From DASUPK01 sp963833375 (GTDB lineage: Bacteria; Actinomycetota; Thermoleophilia; Solirubrobacterales; 70-9), in contig CAWHXR010000004.1 in the NCBI GenBank assembly GCA_963833375.1, positions 372,001-436,000 of the forward strand: DNA of 64,000 nt. The letters run 5' to 3'. The notes below the pieces were generated by a model that ran no database searches, was not told the origin of the DNA, and saw only the letters and a list, made by a program, of their open reading frames with translations. The translations under genes and the position numbers were made by a program. Positions 56,247-63,912 of this stretch are shown piece by piece (position 1 is the stretch's first letter; each line of letters begins with the position of its first letter).

Positions 56247-57653
56247 CTACTCGCCGACGGCACGAACTCGGCGTCGAGGTCCGCTTCCTCCGCGCCGCCC
56301 GTTCACCGAAAGATCGGAGAACCGATCGGCGAGGGCGGCAGGAAGTCGCGCCCGAACGAGAACCCCGTCCTCGCGATCTTCGCGCTCGAGATCACCAGCG
56401 ATCTCGTGAAGCTCAGAAAGACGCTCCCCGGCGGCAAAGGGCACGAGCAGCTCCACCTCGGTGAGCGCCCGCCCGATCGTCTCCGCGATTCGCGCCCCGA
56501 GGTCGTCGAGCCCCTCGCCGGTCCCTGCGGAGACCAGGACCGCCTCGGGGTGGCGCAGCGAGAGCTCGCGACGCTCGGCCTCATCGAGGAGGTCGATCTT
56601 GTTCATGACCAGCAGCCTCGGCGAAGAGCCGGCGCCGATCTCGTCGAGCACCGCGGAGGCGGCCGAGATCGAGTCCACGCGCTCCTCCTCCGGCTCGGAG
56701 CCATCGACTACGTGGAGGATCAGATCGGCGAGGACCGTCTCCTCGAGGGTCGCCTTGAACGCCTCGACCAGGGCGTGCGGCAGCTTGCGGATGAAGCCGA
56801 CGGTGTCGGTGAGCAGGATGCGGCGCCCCTCGTGGGTGAAGGCGCGGGTCGTCGGATCGAGGGTGTGGAAGAGCCGCTCCCCCACACCGACCCCTGCTCC
56901 GGTCAGGGCGTTCAGCAGGGTCGACTTGCCCGCGTTCGTATAACCGGCGAGCGCGACGGTCGGCATCACCGCGCGCTCCCGCTCCGCGCGCATCACCGCG
57001 CGATTGCGCCCGAGCCGGCCGAGCCGGCGGCGCAGCGAGGTGATCCGGTCACGCGCCAGACGGCGGTCGGTCTCGATCTGGGACTCGCCGGGTCCCCTGG
57101 TCCCGATGCCGCCTCCCAGGCGCTCGAGGTGCGTCCACAGGCCCCTCATGCGCGCCAGGTTGTACTCGAGCTGGGCAAGCTCCACCTGGAGCTTTCCTTC
57201 CGCCGTGTGGGCATGGTCGGCGAAGATGTCGAGGATTACGGCGGTCCGGTCGATCACCGGGACGCCCAGTTCCCGCTCCAGGTTGCGCTCCTGGCGCGGC
57301 ACCAGCTCGTCGTCGCAGGCGACCAGGTTTGCGTCGGCGGCGGAGATCTCCCGCTTCAGCTCGGCGAGCTTGCCGCGGCCGAGGTAGCGGTCGGGATCCG
57401 GCTCGGAGCGGGATTGCGTCATCTCGCCGGCGGTCGCGACCCCCGCCGTCCGCAGGAGCTCCTTCAGCTCGGCAAGGGGATCGTGGCGGTGCTCGTCGTC
57501 GCGGACGATTCCGACTGCGATGGCGCGCTGGCGTGCGCGAGGGTTGACGATGCCGGCGGAGACCGATGAAACGGATCGCTCCTCGGCTTCGCCTGCGGAG
57601 CGCCCTCGCGTATAGCGGCTCTCCGCCTGCCGTCCGTTGCGGTTTCTCTGCAC
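56247..57653 (-). CDS. hflX: GTPase HflX
   Basis: HflX is a ribosome-binding GTPase that splits stalled or hibernating 70S ribosomes. Visible are the N-terminal domain with RYLGRGKLAELKRE, RQERNLERELGVPVIDRTAV, the glycine-rich RGPGESQIETDRRLARDRI, and G motifs GYTNAGKSTLLNALTG, LTDTVGFIRKLP and NKIDLL. The frame begins at GTG 57653 (468 residues). Repeat copy F lies in frame inside codons ~14-28, between that GTG and the conserved region. No ATG, GTG or TTG lies between, so the repeat seems to be translated. miaB-miaA-dapF-hflX is a conserved actinobacterial order. Confidence 0.93.
   Translation of the reverse strand: MQRNRNGRQAESRYTRGRSAGEAEERSVSSVSAGIVNPRARQRAIAVGIVRDDEHRHDPLAELKELLRTAGVATAGEMTQSRSEPDPDRYLGRGKLAELKREISAADANLVACDDELVPRQERNLERELGVPVIDRTAVILDIFADHAHTAEGKLQVELAQLEYNLARMRGLWTHLERLGGGIGTRGPGESQIETDRRLARDRITSLRRRLGRLGRNRAVMRAERERAVMPTVALAGYTNAGKSTLLNALTGAGVGVGERLFHTLDPTTRAFTHEGRRILLTDTVGFIRKLPHALVEAFKATLEETVLADLILHVVDGSEPEEERVDSISAASAVLDEIGAGSSPRLLVMNKIDLLDEAERRELSLRHPEAVLVSAGTGEGLDDLGARIAETIGRALTEVELLVPFAAGERLSELHEIAGDLEREDREDGVLVRARLPAALADRFSDLSVNGRRGGSGPRRRVRAVGE
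57570..57612 (+). repeat. Dispersed hairpin repeat, copy F (inside a coding start)
   Basis: On the plus strand it reads GGATCGCTCCTCGGCTTCGC, then CTGCGGAGCGCCCTCGC. The stem CGCTCC/GGAGCG is intact. The minus strand of this copy encodes about 15 N-terminal residues of HflX (including RGRSAGEAEERS). Confidence 0.72.
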
Positions 57654-57704
57654 TTCCCTGATGGTAGGGGGCGTCTGGCCCTGCTCGGCGCCCGGGGACG
57701 TCCC

Positions 57705-58580
57705 TCAGGCGCGCTGCGCGCTCGTGCCCATGCCGCCGGTCGCGGGCACCATGGGAAGCAGCGCGGCGGCGCCGATCACGGCCAGGAAGGCAGAGGACCG
57801 GGTGATCACCGTGAGCGCATCGGAGCCCAGCGGGTCCCCGAAGACGAGGATCCCCCCCGCGATCGCGGCCAGCGTCGCGGCGGACGAGAAGGCGACGATC
57901 ACGCCCACCGCCTCGCCGAGCTGCAGGCCCCTGGCCAGGGCGAGGAACGCGCCGAGCCCACCGAGGATCGCAAGGGCGGTCCAGGGGCTGAACACGCCCA
58001 GCGGCGATCCCGGGACGGTCTCTGCGAGAGCCTTGAGCGCCACGTCGGAGACCCCGAGCAGGGTCCCCGCGGCGGCCGCCAGCAGCACCCAGCCGCGGGC
58101 GCTCAGGCGGCGATGCGCCGAGGCGGCCATCAGGAGGCCGCCGAGCGCCAGGGTTCCGCCCTCGAAGGCCAGCATCGTCGAGCCGGCGAAGCCACGGCCG
58201 GGGTGCCCGGGGTCCGCGGTAAGCGCGAGGAAGGCGAGCCCGGAGGCGCAGAGCACGAGGCCGATCACCTCGCGCTTGCAGACCGCGATCCCGAACCAGC
58301 GGCGCGCCGGGATCGCCAACAGGGCCAGGCCGCCCGCGATCACCGCCTGCACCATCGAGAGCGGCGCCATCGAGAGCGCCGCGATGTGCAGGCACCAGGC
58401 GCAGAAGGCGAGGCCGAAGCCGATCGCCCACCAGCGCGAGTGGAACAGCGCCGAGGCGCTGCGCAGCGGGCTGCGCATCGCGACGTCGGGCGCGTTGACC
58501 GCCCCCCGGTGCTTGCAGAGCAGCGCCACGCCCGAGATCAGGGCGCAGCCGAGGGCGAGTAGGAGTCCGATTTGGCTCAT
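57705..58580 (-). CDS. DMT-superfamily (EamA-like) membrane transporter
   Basis: A 291-residue protein with nine or ten hydrophobic helices and short loops, with two similar halves as in drug/metabolite transporters. It begins MSQIGLLLALGCALISGVAL and contains LHIAALSMAPLSMVQAVIAG near the end of the first repeat, a typical EamA pattern. The substrate is unknown. ATG 58580 directly follows a GTG (58583). A perfect palindrome lies ~100 bases upstream in its presumed promoter region. Confidence 0.82.
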   Translation of the reverse strand: MSQIGLLLALGCALISGVALLCKHRGAVNAPDVAMRSPLRSASALFHSRWWAIGFGLAFCAWCLHIAALSMAPLSMVQAVIAGGLALLAIPARRWFGIAVCKREVIGLVLCASGLAFLALTADPGHPGRGFAGSTMLAFEGGTLALGGLLMAASAHRRLSARGWVLLAAAAGTLLGVSDVALKALAETVPGSPLGVFSPWTALAILGGLGAFLALARGLQLGEAVGVIVAFSSAATLAAIAGGILVFGDPLGSDALTVITRSSAFLAVIGAAALLPMVPATGGMGTSAQRA

Positions 58581-58672
58581 CACGTGAGGGTTCGGCGGGA
58601 CAGGCTGGCTCCTTTAGCTGAGGCTGCGGTAAAGGCCGTTTCGCCCCCGCCGCTCGAGAGTCCCGCCTACCC

Positions 58673-58684
58673 CACCGTACGGTG
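58673..58684. promoter_or_regulatory. Operator-like palindrome upstream of the DMT transporter gene
   Basis: CACCGTACGGTG is a perfect 12-bp palindrome, preceded on the minus strand by TTA (TTACACCGTACGGTG). This resembles TetR-family operators with an ACCGTACGGT core. It lies between the dapL-like stop and the transporter start. No TetR gene is in the window. Confidence 0.45.
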
Positions 58685-58706
58685 TAAGCGTCCTTCGCGC
58701 CGGTTG

Positions 58707-59900
58707 CTAGGGCGTCAGGTGCACGCGCAGGCGCTGGACCGCCTCGCGCAGGAGCTCGTCGGGCGTGGTCAGGGAGATCCGGAAGAACCCCTCGCCGCTG
58801 GGGCCGTACATCGACCCGGGCGAGACCACCACGGCGGCCTCCTCGAGGACCAGCTCGGCGAAGGAAGCGGACGTATGTCCGTCCGGCACCGGCGCCCAGA
58901 TGTAGATGGTCCCCTTCGGGCTCTCCACCTCGACCCCGATGTCCCGGAGGGCGTCCACGACGAGGTCGCGCCGCCGCTCGTAGATCCGGCACATCTCGTC
59001 GACCTCCTTCCGCGAGCCGCGGAGCGCCGCGGCGCCGGCGAGTTGAACGGCCTCGAACAGGCCGGAGTCGACGTTGGTCTTCAGCCGCCAGTAGGTCTTG
59101 ATCGCCTCGGCATTGCCGAGGATCGCCGCGCAGCGCCAGCCGGTCATGTTGTAGCCCTTGGAGAGGGAGAAGACCTCGACGCCGACCTCCTTGGCGCCCG
59201 GGGTCGCCAGGAAGCTCGGGGCGACGTAGCCGTCGTAGGTGGTCTCGGAGTAGGCGTTGTCGTGCACGGCGAGGATCTCGTGGCGCTCGGCGAGCTCCAC
59301 CACGCGCTCGAAGAACCCGTCGGGGACGACCGCCCCGGTCGGGTTGTTCGGGTAGTTGATGAAGAGCAGCCGCGCCGCCTCGAGCTTCTCCTCCGGAATG
59401 GAGTCGAGGTCCGGGGCGAAGGCCAGGTCGGGGCGCAGCGGCAGCAGGTGCGCCTCGGCGCCGGCGAGCACCGGGCCGCCCGTGTACACGGGATAGCCGG
59501 GGTCGGACGCGAGCGCGACGTCGCCCGGATCCAGGAAGGCGAAGCAGAGGTGGTAGATGCACTCCTTGGCGCCGATCGCGGGGATCACCTCGTTGACCGG
59601 ATCGATCTCGACCCCGAAGCGCCGCAGGTAGAAGTCCGCGAACGCGCGGCGGAACTCGGGCCGGCCGCGGTTGCTCGGGTACTTCTGGGCGCCGGGATCG
59701 CCGACCGCCTCGCGCATCGCGTCCACCACGTAGCGAAAGGTCGGAGTGTCCGGATCGCCGATCCCGAGGCTGATCACGTCGATGCCCTCGTCGCGCTTCG
59801 CCTCCACCCGGCGCTCGAGCTCGGCGAACATGTACGGCGGCATCGCCTGCAGGCGCTCGGAGGGGGCCGCGAGGCCTCTCTTCTTGGTCGGGGGTGCCAC
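58707..59900 (-). CDS. dapL: LL-diaminopimelate aminotransferase-like PLP enzyme
   Basis: A 397-residue fold-type I aminotransferase. The PLP Lys is in VFSLSKGYNMTGWRCA near 230-245, with NYPNNPTGAVVPDGFF and AVHDNAYSETTYDGY. The N-terminus (RLQAMPPYMFAELERRVEAK, then VISLGIGDPDTPT) fits DapL, which makes LL-diaminopimelate directly from tetrahydrodipicolinate. A dapF-like epimerase is encoded at 60442, supporting this role. Alternatives in the same family are other aspartate/alanine-type aminotransferases. Start GTG 59900 is chosen because the conserved part begins soon after; frames further upstream run into the divergent gene start. Confidence 0.8.
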   Translation of the reverse strand: MAPPTKKRGLAAPSERLQAMPPYMFAELERRVEAKRDEGIDVISLGIGDPDTPTFRYVVDAMREAVGDPGAQKYPSNRGRPEFRRAFADFYLRRFGVEIDPVNEVIPAIGAKECIYHLCFAFLDPGDVALASDPGYPVYTGGPVLAGAEAHLLPLRPDLAFAPDLDSIPEEKLEAARLLFINYPNNPTGAVVPDGFFERVVELAERHEILAVHDNAYSETTYDGYVAPSFLATPGAKEVGVEVFSLSKGYNMTGWRCAAILGNAEAIKTYWRLKTNVDSGLFEAVQLAGAAALRGSRKEVDEMCRIYERRRDLVVDALRDIGVEVESPKGTIYIWAPVPDGHTSASFAELVLEEAAVVVSPGSMYGPSGEGFFRISLTTPDELLREAVQRLRVHLTP

Positions 59901-59947
59901 GGGAAGCCGGAAGACTAGGGGGAAGGGCGCGCCCGGGCGTCCCGTCA

Positions 59948-59953
59948 TACGAT
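59948..59953 (+). promoter_or_regulatory. -10 box of the PNPOx-like gene (leaderless)
   Basis: TACGAT begins 12 bases before ATG 59960. It is identical in sequence and spacing to the box before the phosphatase gene at 44118. Confidence 0.55.
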
Positions 59954-59959
59954 CGAGCG

Positions 59960-60445
59960 ATGGCGCCATGGAGCGAGATCGTGCGGGAGGCCCCGGAGCT
60001 CACCGACCTCGCTCAGCAGATCCTTGATGCCCACAAGCACAAGACGATCGCGACGCTGCGGCGCGACGGCTCGCCCAGGATCAGCGGCATCGAGACCCGC
60101 TTCGCGGACGGCGACCTCTACGTGGGCAGCATGTGGATGGCGGTGAAGGCCCTGGACCTCCGGCGCGACGGCCGCTTCGCCCTCCACAGCGCCTCGCCCG
60201 ATCCCGAGCCGGACGGGGCGTTCCCCGAAAGCCAGCCGGGCGACGCCAAGATCGCCGGGCGCATGGAGGAGATCACTGACCCCGAGCGGCTCGACGAGGT
60301 CATCGGCTCCGCGCCGGGGCGCTCCCACCTCTTTCGCTCGGACATCACGGAGCTGGTGGTGATCACGATCGGCGGGGACCCACCCGATCACATGCTGATC
60401 TCCGCGTGGCACGAGGGCCGTGGGGTGACGCGCCAGAAGCGCTAG
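59960..60445 (+). CDS. Pyridoxamine 5'-phosphate oxidase-family (FMN/F420-binding split barrel) protein
   Basis: A 161-residue split beta-barrel protein. Strand pattern HKTIATLRRDGSPRISGIET near 29-48 is typical of the PNPOx-like flavin- or F420-dependent family. DLYVGSMWMAVKALDLRRDG and RFALHSASPDP follow. The exact cofactor and substrate are not readable. The stop shares CTAG with the convergent dapF stop. Confidence 0.85.
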   Translation: MAPWSEIVREAPELTDLAQQILDAHKHKTIATLRRDGSPRISGIETRFADGDLYVGSMWMAVKALDLRRDGRFALHSASPDPEPDGAFPESQPGDAKIAGRMEEITDPERLDEVIGSAPGRSHLFRSDITELVVITIGGDPPDHMLISAWHEGRGVTRQKR

Positions 60446-61284
60446 GCCAGCTTCTCCAGGGCGCGGAGCAGCTCGGGCGAGACCTCGCCGGCGTAGACGG
60501 GCTCCGCCCAGCCCGTCAGGTGCACACCGAGGTCATCCGCGATCTCGACGACCAACTCGCCGCCGTCCAGCTCGACCGTCAGCGTGTCCGGCGCCCCGGC
60601 CAGGTGGGCCGCCACCGCAGCCCCCGACGCGCCGGTCCCCGAGGAGAGCGTCTCCCCCACGCCGCGCTCGAAGATGCGCGCGCGGACGCGATCACCGTCC
60701 ACCCGGTAGAAGCTGACGTTGGTGCGGTTGGGGAACAGCTCGCTGTTCTCGATCTCGGGCCCGATCGCCGGGAGGTCCAGCTCCTCGAGCTCGCCGCCGA
60801 CCGCGATCGCGCACTGCGGGTTGCCGATCGAGACGTACCGGAACGACCAGGTTCGCCCGCCGGCCCGCACCTCGCCGCGGCCGTCATCCGGTCCTGAGGG
60901 GAAGTCGCCGGAGGTCGTGCTCGCGCGCCCCATGTCGAGCGTGCACTCGCGCTCTGCGCGAATCGTCGGCGTGATCGGACCGGCCTTGGTCACGATCGTG
61001 AATTCGTCGGCATCGGTCCAGCCGGCCCGCCGCAGGTACATGACCGCCTCGCGCGCCCCGTTGCCCGAGAGCTCGGCCTCCGAGCCGTCGGGGTTGAAGA
61101 TGCGCAATTCGGCCACCTGGGCCGGATCCTCGACCGGCGCGAGCAGGAGGATCCCGTCGGAGCCGATCCCGAAGTGCGGGTCGCAGAGCCGCCGGATCCG
61201 CGCCTCTGTCAGCTCCCAGGGGAGCGCCGCGGCCTCCACGATCAGGTAGTCGTTCCCAAGCGCCTGCCACTTCTCGAATCTCAT
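60442..61284 (-). CDS. dapF: Diaminopimelate epimerase-like protein with Ser at both catalytic Cys positions
   Basis: A 280-residue protein of the DapF fold (two pseudo-symmetric halves), expected to convert LL- to meso-diaminopimelate. Landmarks are KWQALGNDYLIVE near 5-17, DGSEAELSGNGARE near 66-79, SIGNPQCAIAV and FERGVGETLSSGTGASG near 205-221. In characterised DapF the two catalytic bases are Cys in CGNG and in the ACGTG loop. Here they are Ser73 (codon TCG) and Ser215 (TCG). Synteny (miaB-miaA-dapF, hflX) supports dapF. Either this lineage uses serine or the enzyme has changed function. It starts at ATG 61284, overlapping a small upstream gene by four bases. Confidence 0.82.
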   Translation of the reverse strand: MRFEKWQALGNDYLIVEAAALPWELTEARIRRLCDPHFGIGSDGILLLAPVEDPAQVAELRIFNPDGSEAELSGNGAREAVMYLRRAGWTDADEFTIVTKAGPITPTIRAERECTLDMGRASTTSGDFPSGPDDGRGEVRAGGRTWSFRYVSIGNPQCAIAVGGELEELDLPAIGPEIENSELFPNRTNVSFYRVDGDRVRARIFERGVGETLSSGTGASGAAVAAHLAGAPDTLTVELDGGELVVEIADDLGVHLTGWAEPVYAGEVSPELLRALEKLA

Positions 61285-61448
61285 CCCTGGGAAACCTCTT
61301 CGGCCACCTTCTGAGCGGTGTGGGAGTCGAGGAACTCTCCTTTGAGCATCTGGTGGATGTCCCCCAAGAGATGATCGCCCACGGGCTGTGCGCCCCAGTC
61401 GGATGCGTTCCACGCCGCCATCGTGCGCCCGAAGACGTTCTTCAGCAT
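61281..61448 (-). CDS. Small hypothetical protein translationally coupled to dapF
   Basis: A 55-residue frame (MLKNVFGRTMAAWNASDWGA, then QPVGDHLLGDIHQMLKGEFL and a basic-acidic tail). It is likely helical, without a membrane segment. Support comes from the ATGA overlap with dapF and a GATACT box exactly 12 bases before its ATG, the same box as at 26457. It lies ten bases after the miaA stop. Function unknown. Confidence 0.6.
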   Translation of the reverse strand: MLKNVFGRTMAAWNASDWGAQPVGDHLLGDIHQMLKGEFLDSHTAQKVAEEVSQG

Positions 61449-61458
61449 CGGCGCAGTA

Positions 61459-62379
61459 TCACCGTTCGTCCTGATCGAGCCGTGCCACGATTTCGGCCCC
61501 GACCTCCTCATCGGGACGGCCCGTGCGGTCCACGAGCGTTACCCCCTCCATCCGCCTCATCCAGGTGAGCTGGCGGCGGGCGTAGGCGCGATGCGCCGCC
61601 TTGATCGAGTCGATCGCCTCCGCGCTGGGAGCGCCGTCGATGTCCGCGACGAGCTGCTCGAACCCGAGCACCGCCCTGGCGGTTCTCGACGGCCCGGCCT
61701 CCAGGGCGGCGCGGGCCTCCTCGGCCGCGCCCGCGGCGATCATCTCATCGACCCGGCGGTCGATGCGCTGGGCGAGCTCCCCGCGATCCATGGTCACGCC
61801 GACCAGCAGGGTCGGCCGGCGCAGGGTGGCCGTCCACATTCCCTCGGCATCCGCCGCGGGCTCGATCCCGGCGCGCGCGAGCTCGGTCAGGCGGGCGACG
61901 CGCTTGCGGTCGTTGGGGTCGACGCCGGCGGCGAGCTCCGGATCCAGCTCCGCGTGGAGTGCCGGCGGACCACGCTCCTCGACCTCCCGCTCGACCTCCT
62001 CCCGGATCTCCGGCGGAACCGGCGGCCGGAGGTCGAGGTCGGAGAGGGCCGCCCTCAGATAGAGGCCGGTCCCTCCCACCACGATCGGCCGGCGCCCCTG
62101 ATCGAGCAGGGAATCGATCTCGCGGTGCGCCGCCTCCGCGTAGCGTCCCGCGCTGAACTCCTCCGCCGGCTCGATGAAGGACAGCAGCCGGTGCTCCAGG
62201 CGCTTCCGCTGAGCGGCCGTCGCCGCGCCGCTCAGGACCTCGAGGCCGCGATAGACCTGGATCGAGTCGCAGTTGACTGCCACCGGATCGTCCCCCCGCT
62301 CGCGCAGCACCTCGGCGACGGCGATGGCCACTCCCGTCTTGCCGACAGCCGTGGGGCCGAAGAGCGCGAGGACCCTCAA
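61459..62379 (-). CDS. miaA: tRNA dimethylallyltransferase
   Basis: MiaA transfers a dimethylallyl group to A37 of tRNAs reading U-starting codons. The 306 residues show the P-loop ALFGPTAVGKTGVAIAV near 5-21, NCDSIQVYRGLEVLSG, GGTGLYLRAAL, NDRKRVARLTELA and the C-terminal RAYARRQLTWMRR. It supplies the substrate for MiaB, encoded directly upstream and overlapping by four bases (TTGA). The TTG start is fixed by that overlap. Confidence 0.96.
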   Translation of the reverse strand: MRVLALFGPTAVGKTGVAIAVAEVLRERGDDPVAVNCDSIQVYRGLEVLSGAATAAQRKRLEHRLLSFIEPAEEFSAGRYAEAAHREIDSLLDQGRRPIVVGGTGLYLRAALSDLDLRPPVPPEIREEVEREVEERGPPALHAELDPELAAGVDPNDRKRVARLTELARAGIEPAADAEGMWTATLRRPTLLVGVTMDRGELAQRIDRRVDEMIAAGAAEEARAALEAGPSRTARAVLGFEQLVADIDGAPSAEAIDSIKAAHRAYARRQLTWMRRMEGVTLVDRTGRPDEEVGAEIVARLDQDER

Positions 62380-63698
62380 GCCGCGCGGCTCGCGAGGAGC
62401 TCGGTGCCGCTCAGCGTGGTCGAGGTGGCGCCGCCGATCTCGACCTCCACCAGCTCGCCCGGAGCCGCGGTGCCGTCGAAGTTGACGGTCTTGTTGTGCC
62501 TGGTGCGGCCCCTGAGGCGCGACGGATCCGTTCGGCTCGGTCCCTCCACCAGGACCTCCATCGTCCGGCCGACGAACCGCTCCGCCCGCTCGCGGGCACG
62601 CCGCTGGACGAGCTCCACCAGCCGCTCCATGCGCTCGCGCTTGGTGGAGTGAGGCAGCTGGTCATCGAGCTCGGCCGCCTCGGTACCACGTCGCGGCGAG
62701 AAGATGAAGGTGAAGGCGCCGTCGTAGCCCACCTGGTCGACTACCTCGAGCGTCTCCTCGAAGTCGGCCTCGGTCTCCCCCGGGAAGCCGACGATGATGT
62801 CCGTGGTGATCGCGCAATCGGGGACGTGCTCCCTGATCAGGGCGACGCGCTCCATGTAGCGCTCGCGGCCATAGGTGCGTCGCATCCTCTTCAGAACCGA
62901 CGTCGCGCCCGACTGCAGGGGCAGGTGGATGTGCTCGCAGAGCGAGGGCAGCTCCGCGTGGGCGCGGATCACATCCTCGCGCATGTCCTTGGGGTGGGGG
63001 CTCGTGTACCGGATCCGATCGATGCCGGGGACCGCGTCGACCTGGCCGAGCAGGCCCGCGAAGCTGATCCGGCGCTCCTTCGGGAGGTCGCGCCCGTAGC
63101 TGTTCACGTTCTGGCCGAGCAGGGTGATCTCGCTGACCGCGTCGCCGGAGAGCCGTTCGACCTCCGCGAGCAGCTCCTCCGGATCGCGGCTCACCTCCCG
63201 GCCGCGCACCGAGGGCACGATGCAGTACGAGCAGACGCAGTTGCAGCCCTGCGAGATCTGCAGCCAGGCCTGGAAGTCGCGGGCGCGCTTCATCGGCAGG
63301 TGCCCGGAGACGTCCTCGAACTCGAAGTAGCCCTGCGCGCTGAGCGAGTCCGAGGTCAGGAACTCCGCCAGCCGGTGGATCTGCCCCGGGCCGAAGGCGA
63401 CGTCGACGAACGGGAAGCGCCGGAAGACCTCATCCTTGACCGATTGGGCCCAGCACCCGCCCACGCCTACGACCCGGGCGGGATCCTCGGACTTGAGGCG
63501 CTTCGCCTCACCCAGGTGCGCGATGAAGCGGTTGTCGGCCGATTCCCGGATCGAGCAGGTGTTGAAGAGGATCAGGTCGGCCTGATCTCGCTCGGGGGCC
63601 TCCACGTAGCCGAGCGAGTCGAGCATCCCCTTCATCCGCTCGGAGTCGTGCTCGTTCATCTGGCAGCCGAACGTGGTGACGTGATAGCGCCGCTCCAT
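62376..63698 (-). CDS. miaB: tRNA-2-methylthio-N6-dimethylallyladenosine synthase
   Basis: MiaB adds a methylthio group to i6A37 using two 4Fe-4S clusters. The N-terminal UPF0004 domain has Cys in HVTTFGCQMNEHDSERM, FNTCSIRE and GVGGCWAQS. The radical SAM motif is SQGCNCVCSYCIVPSVRGRE (CxxxCxxC) near 147-166. A TRAM domain follows near 370-435. ATG 63698 has TACATT 13 bases upstream; the in-frame TTG at 63707 would lie inside that box, so it is rejected. 440 residues. Confidence 0.96.
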   Translation of the reverse strand: MERRYHVTTFGCQMNEHDSERMKGMLDSLGYVEAPERDQADLILFNTCSIRESADNRFIAHLGEAKRLKSEDPARVVGVGGCWAQSVKDEVFRRFPFVDVAFGPGQIHRLAEFLTSDSLSAQGYFEFEDVSGHLPMKRARDFQAWLQISQGCNCVCSYCIVPSVRGREVSRDPEELLAEVERLSGDAVSEITLLGQNVNSYGRDLPKERRISFAGLLGQVDAVPGIDRIRYTSPHPKDMREDVIRAHAELPSLCEHIHLPLQSGATSVLKRMRRTYGRERYMERVALIREHVPDCAITTDIIVGFPGETEADFEETLEVVDQVGYDGAFTFIFSPRRGTEAAELDDQLPHSTKRERMERLVELVQRRARERAERFVGRTMEVLVEGPSRTDPSRLRGRTRHNKTVNFDGTAAPGELVEVEIGGATSTTLSGTELLASRAA

Positions 63699-63705
63699 CG
63701 CGGTC

Positions 63706-63711
63706 AATGTA
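63706..63711 (-). promoter_or_regulatory. -10 box of the miaB-miaA operon
   Basis: TACATT on the minus strand begins 13 bases before ATG 63698, predicting a leaderless miaB message. Confidence 0.5.
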
Positions 63712-63723
63712 GCGGCGCCGCCC

Positions 63724-63912
63724 TCACTTGGAGGGGGCGTTGACGATCTGTTGGATCCGGCTGTGCGAGAGCCCCAGCTCGCGCGCGACCTCGCGATAAC
63801 TGGCCCCGGCGGAGACCGCCTCCCGGACCAGGCGGTCGCGCTCGAGGCGCACCCGGGCGACGTCCTCGTCGATCTGTCGCATTGCGCGCCGGTAGTCGAG
63901 CCCCACGCGCAC
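63724..63912 (-). CDS. Small helix-turn-helix protein
   Basis: A 62-residue frame. An N-terminal charged helix (AMRQIDEDVARVRLERDRLV) leads to an HTH of the sigma region 4/resolvase type, ASYREVARELGLSHSRIQQI near 38-57. GTG 63912 is the first usable start. In-frame sequence upstream to a TAG near 63996 contains no ATG/GTG/TTG, though it reads protein-like, so the N-terminus is uncertain. It lies 25 bases upstream of miaB on the same strand. Confidence 0.6.
   Translation of the reverse strand: MRVGLDYRRAMRQIDEDVARVRLERDRLVREAVSAGASYREVARELGLSHSRIQQIVNAPSK

Noticed and set aside
57049..60003. A 984-codon minus-strand open frame
   Set aside because: It is the shifted frame of hflX, the transporter and the aminotransferase. 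Its Arg/Gly/Pro-rich translation is typical of off-frame reading.
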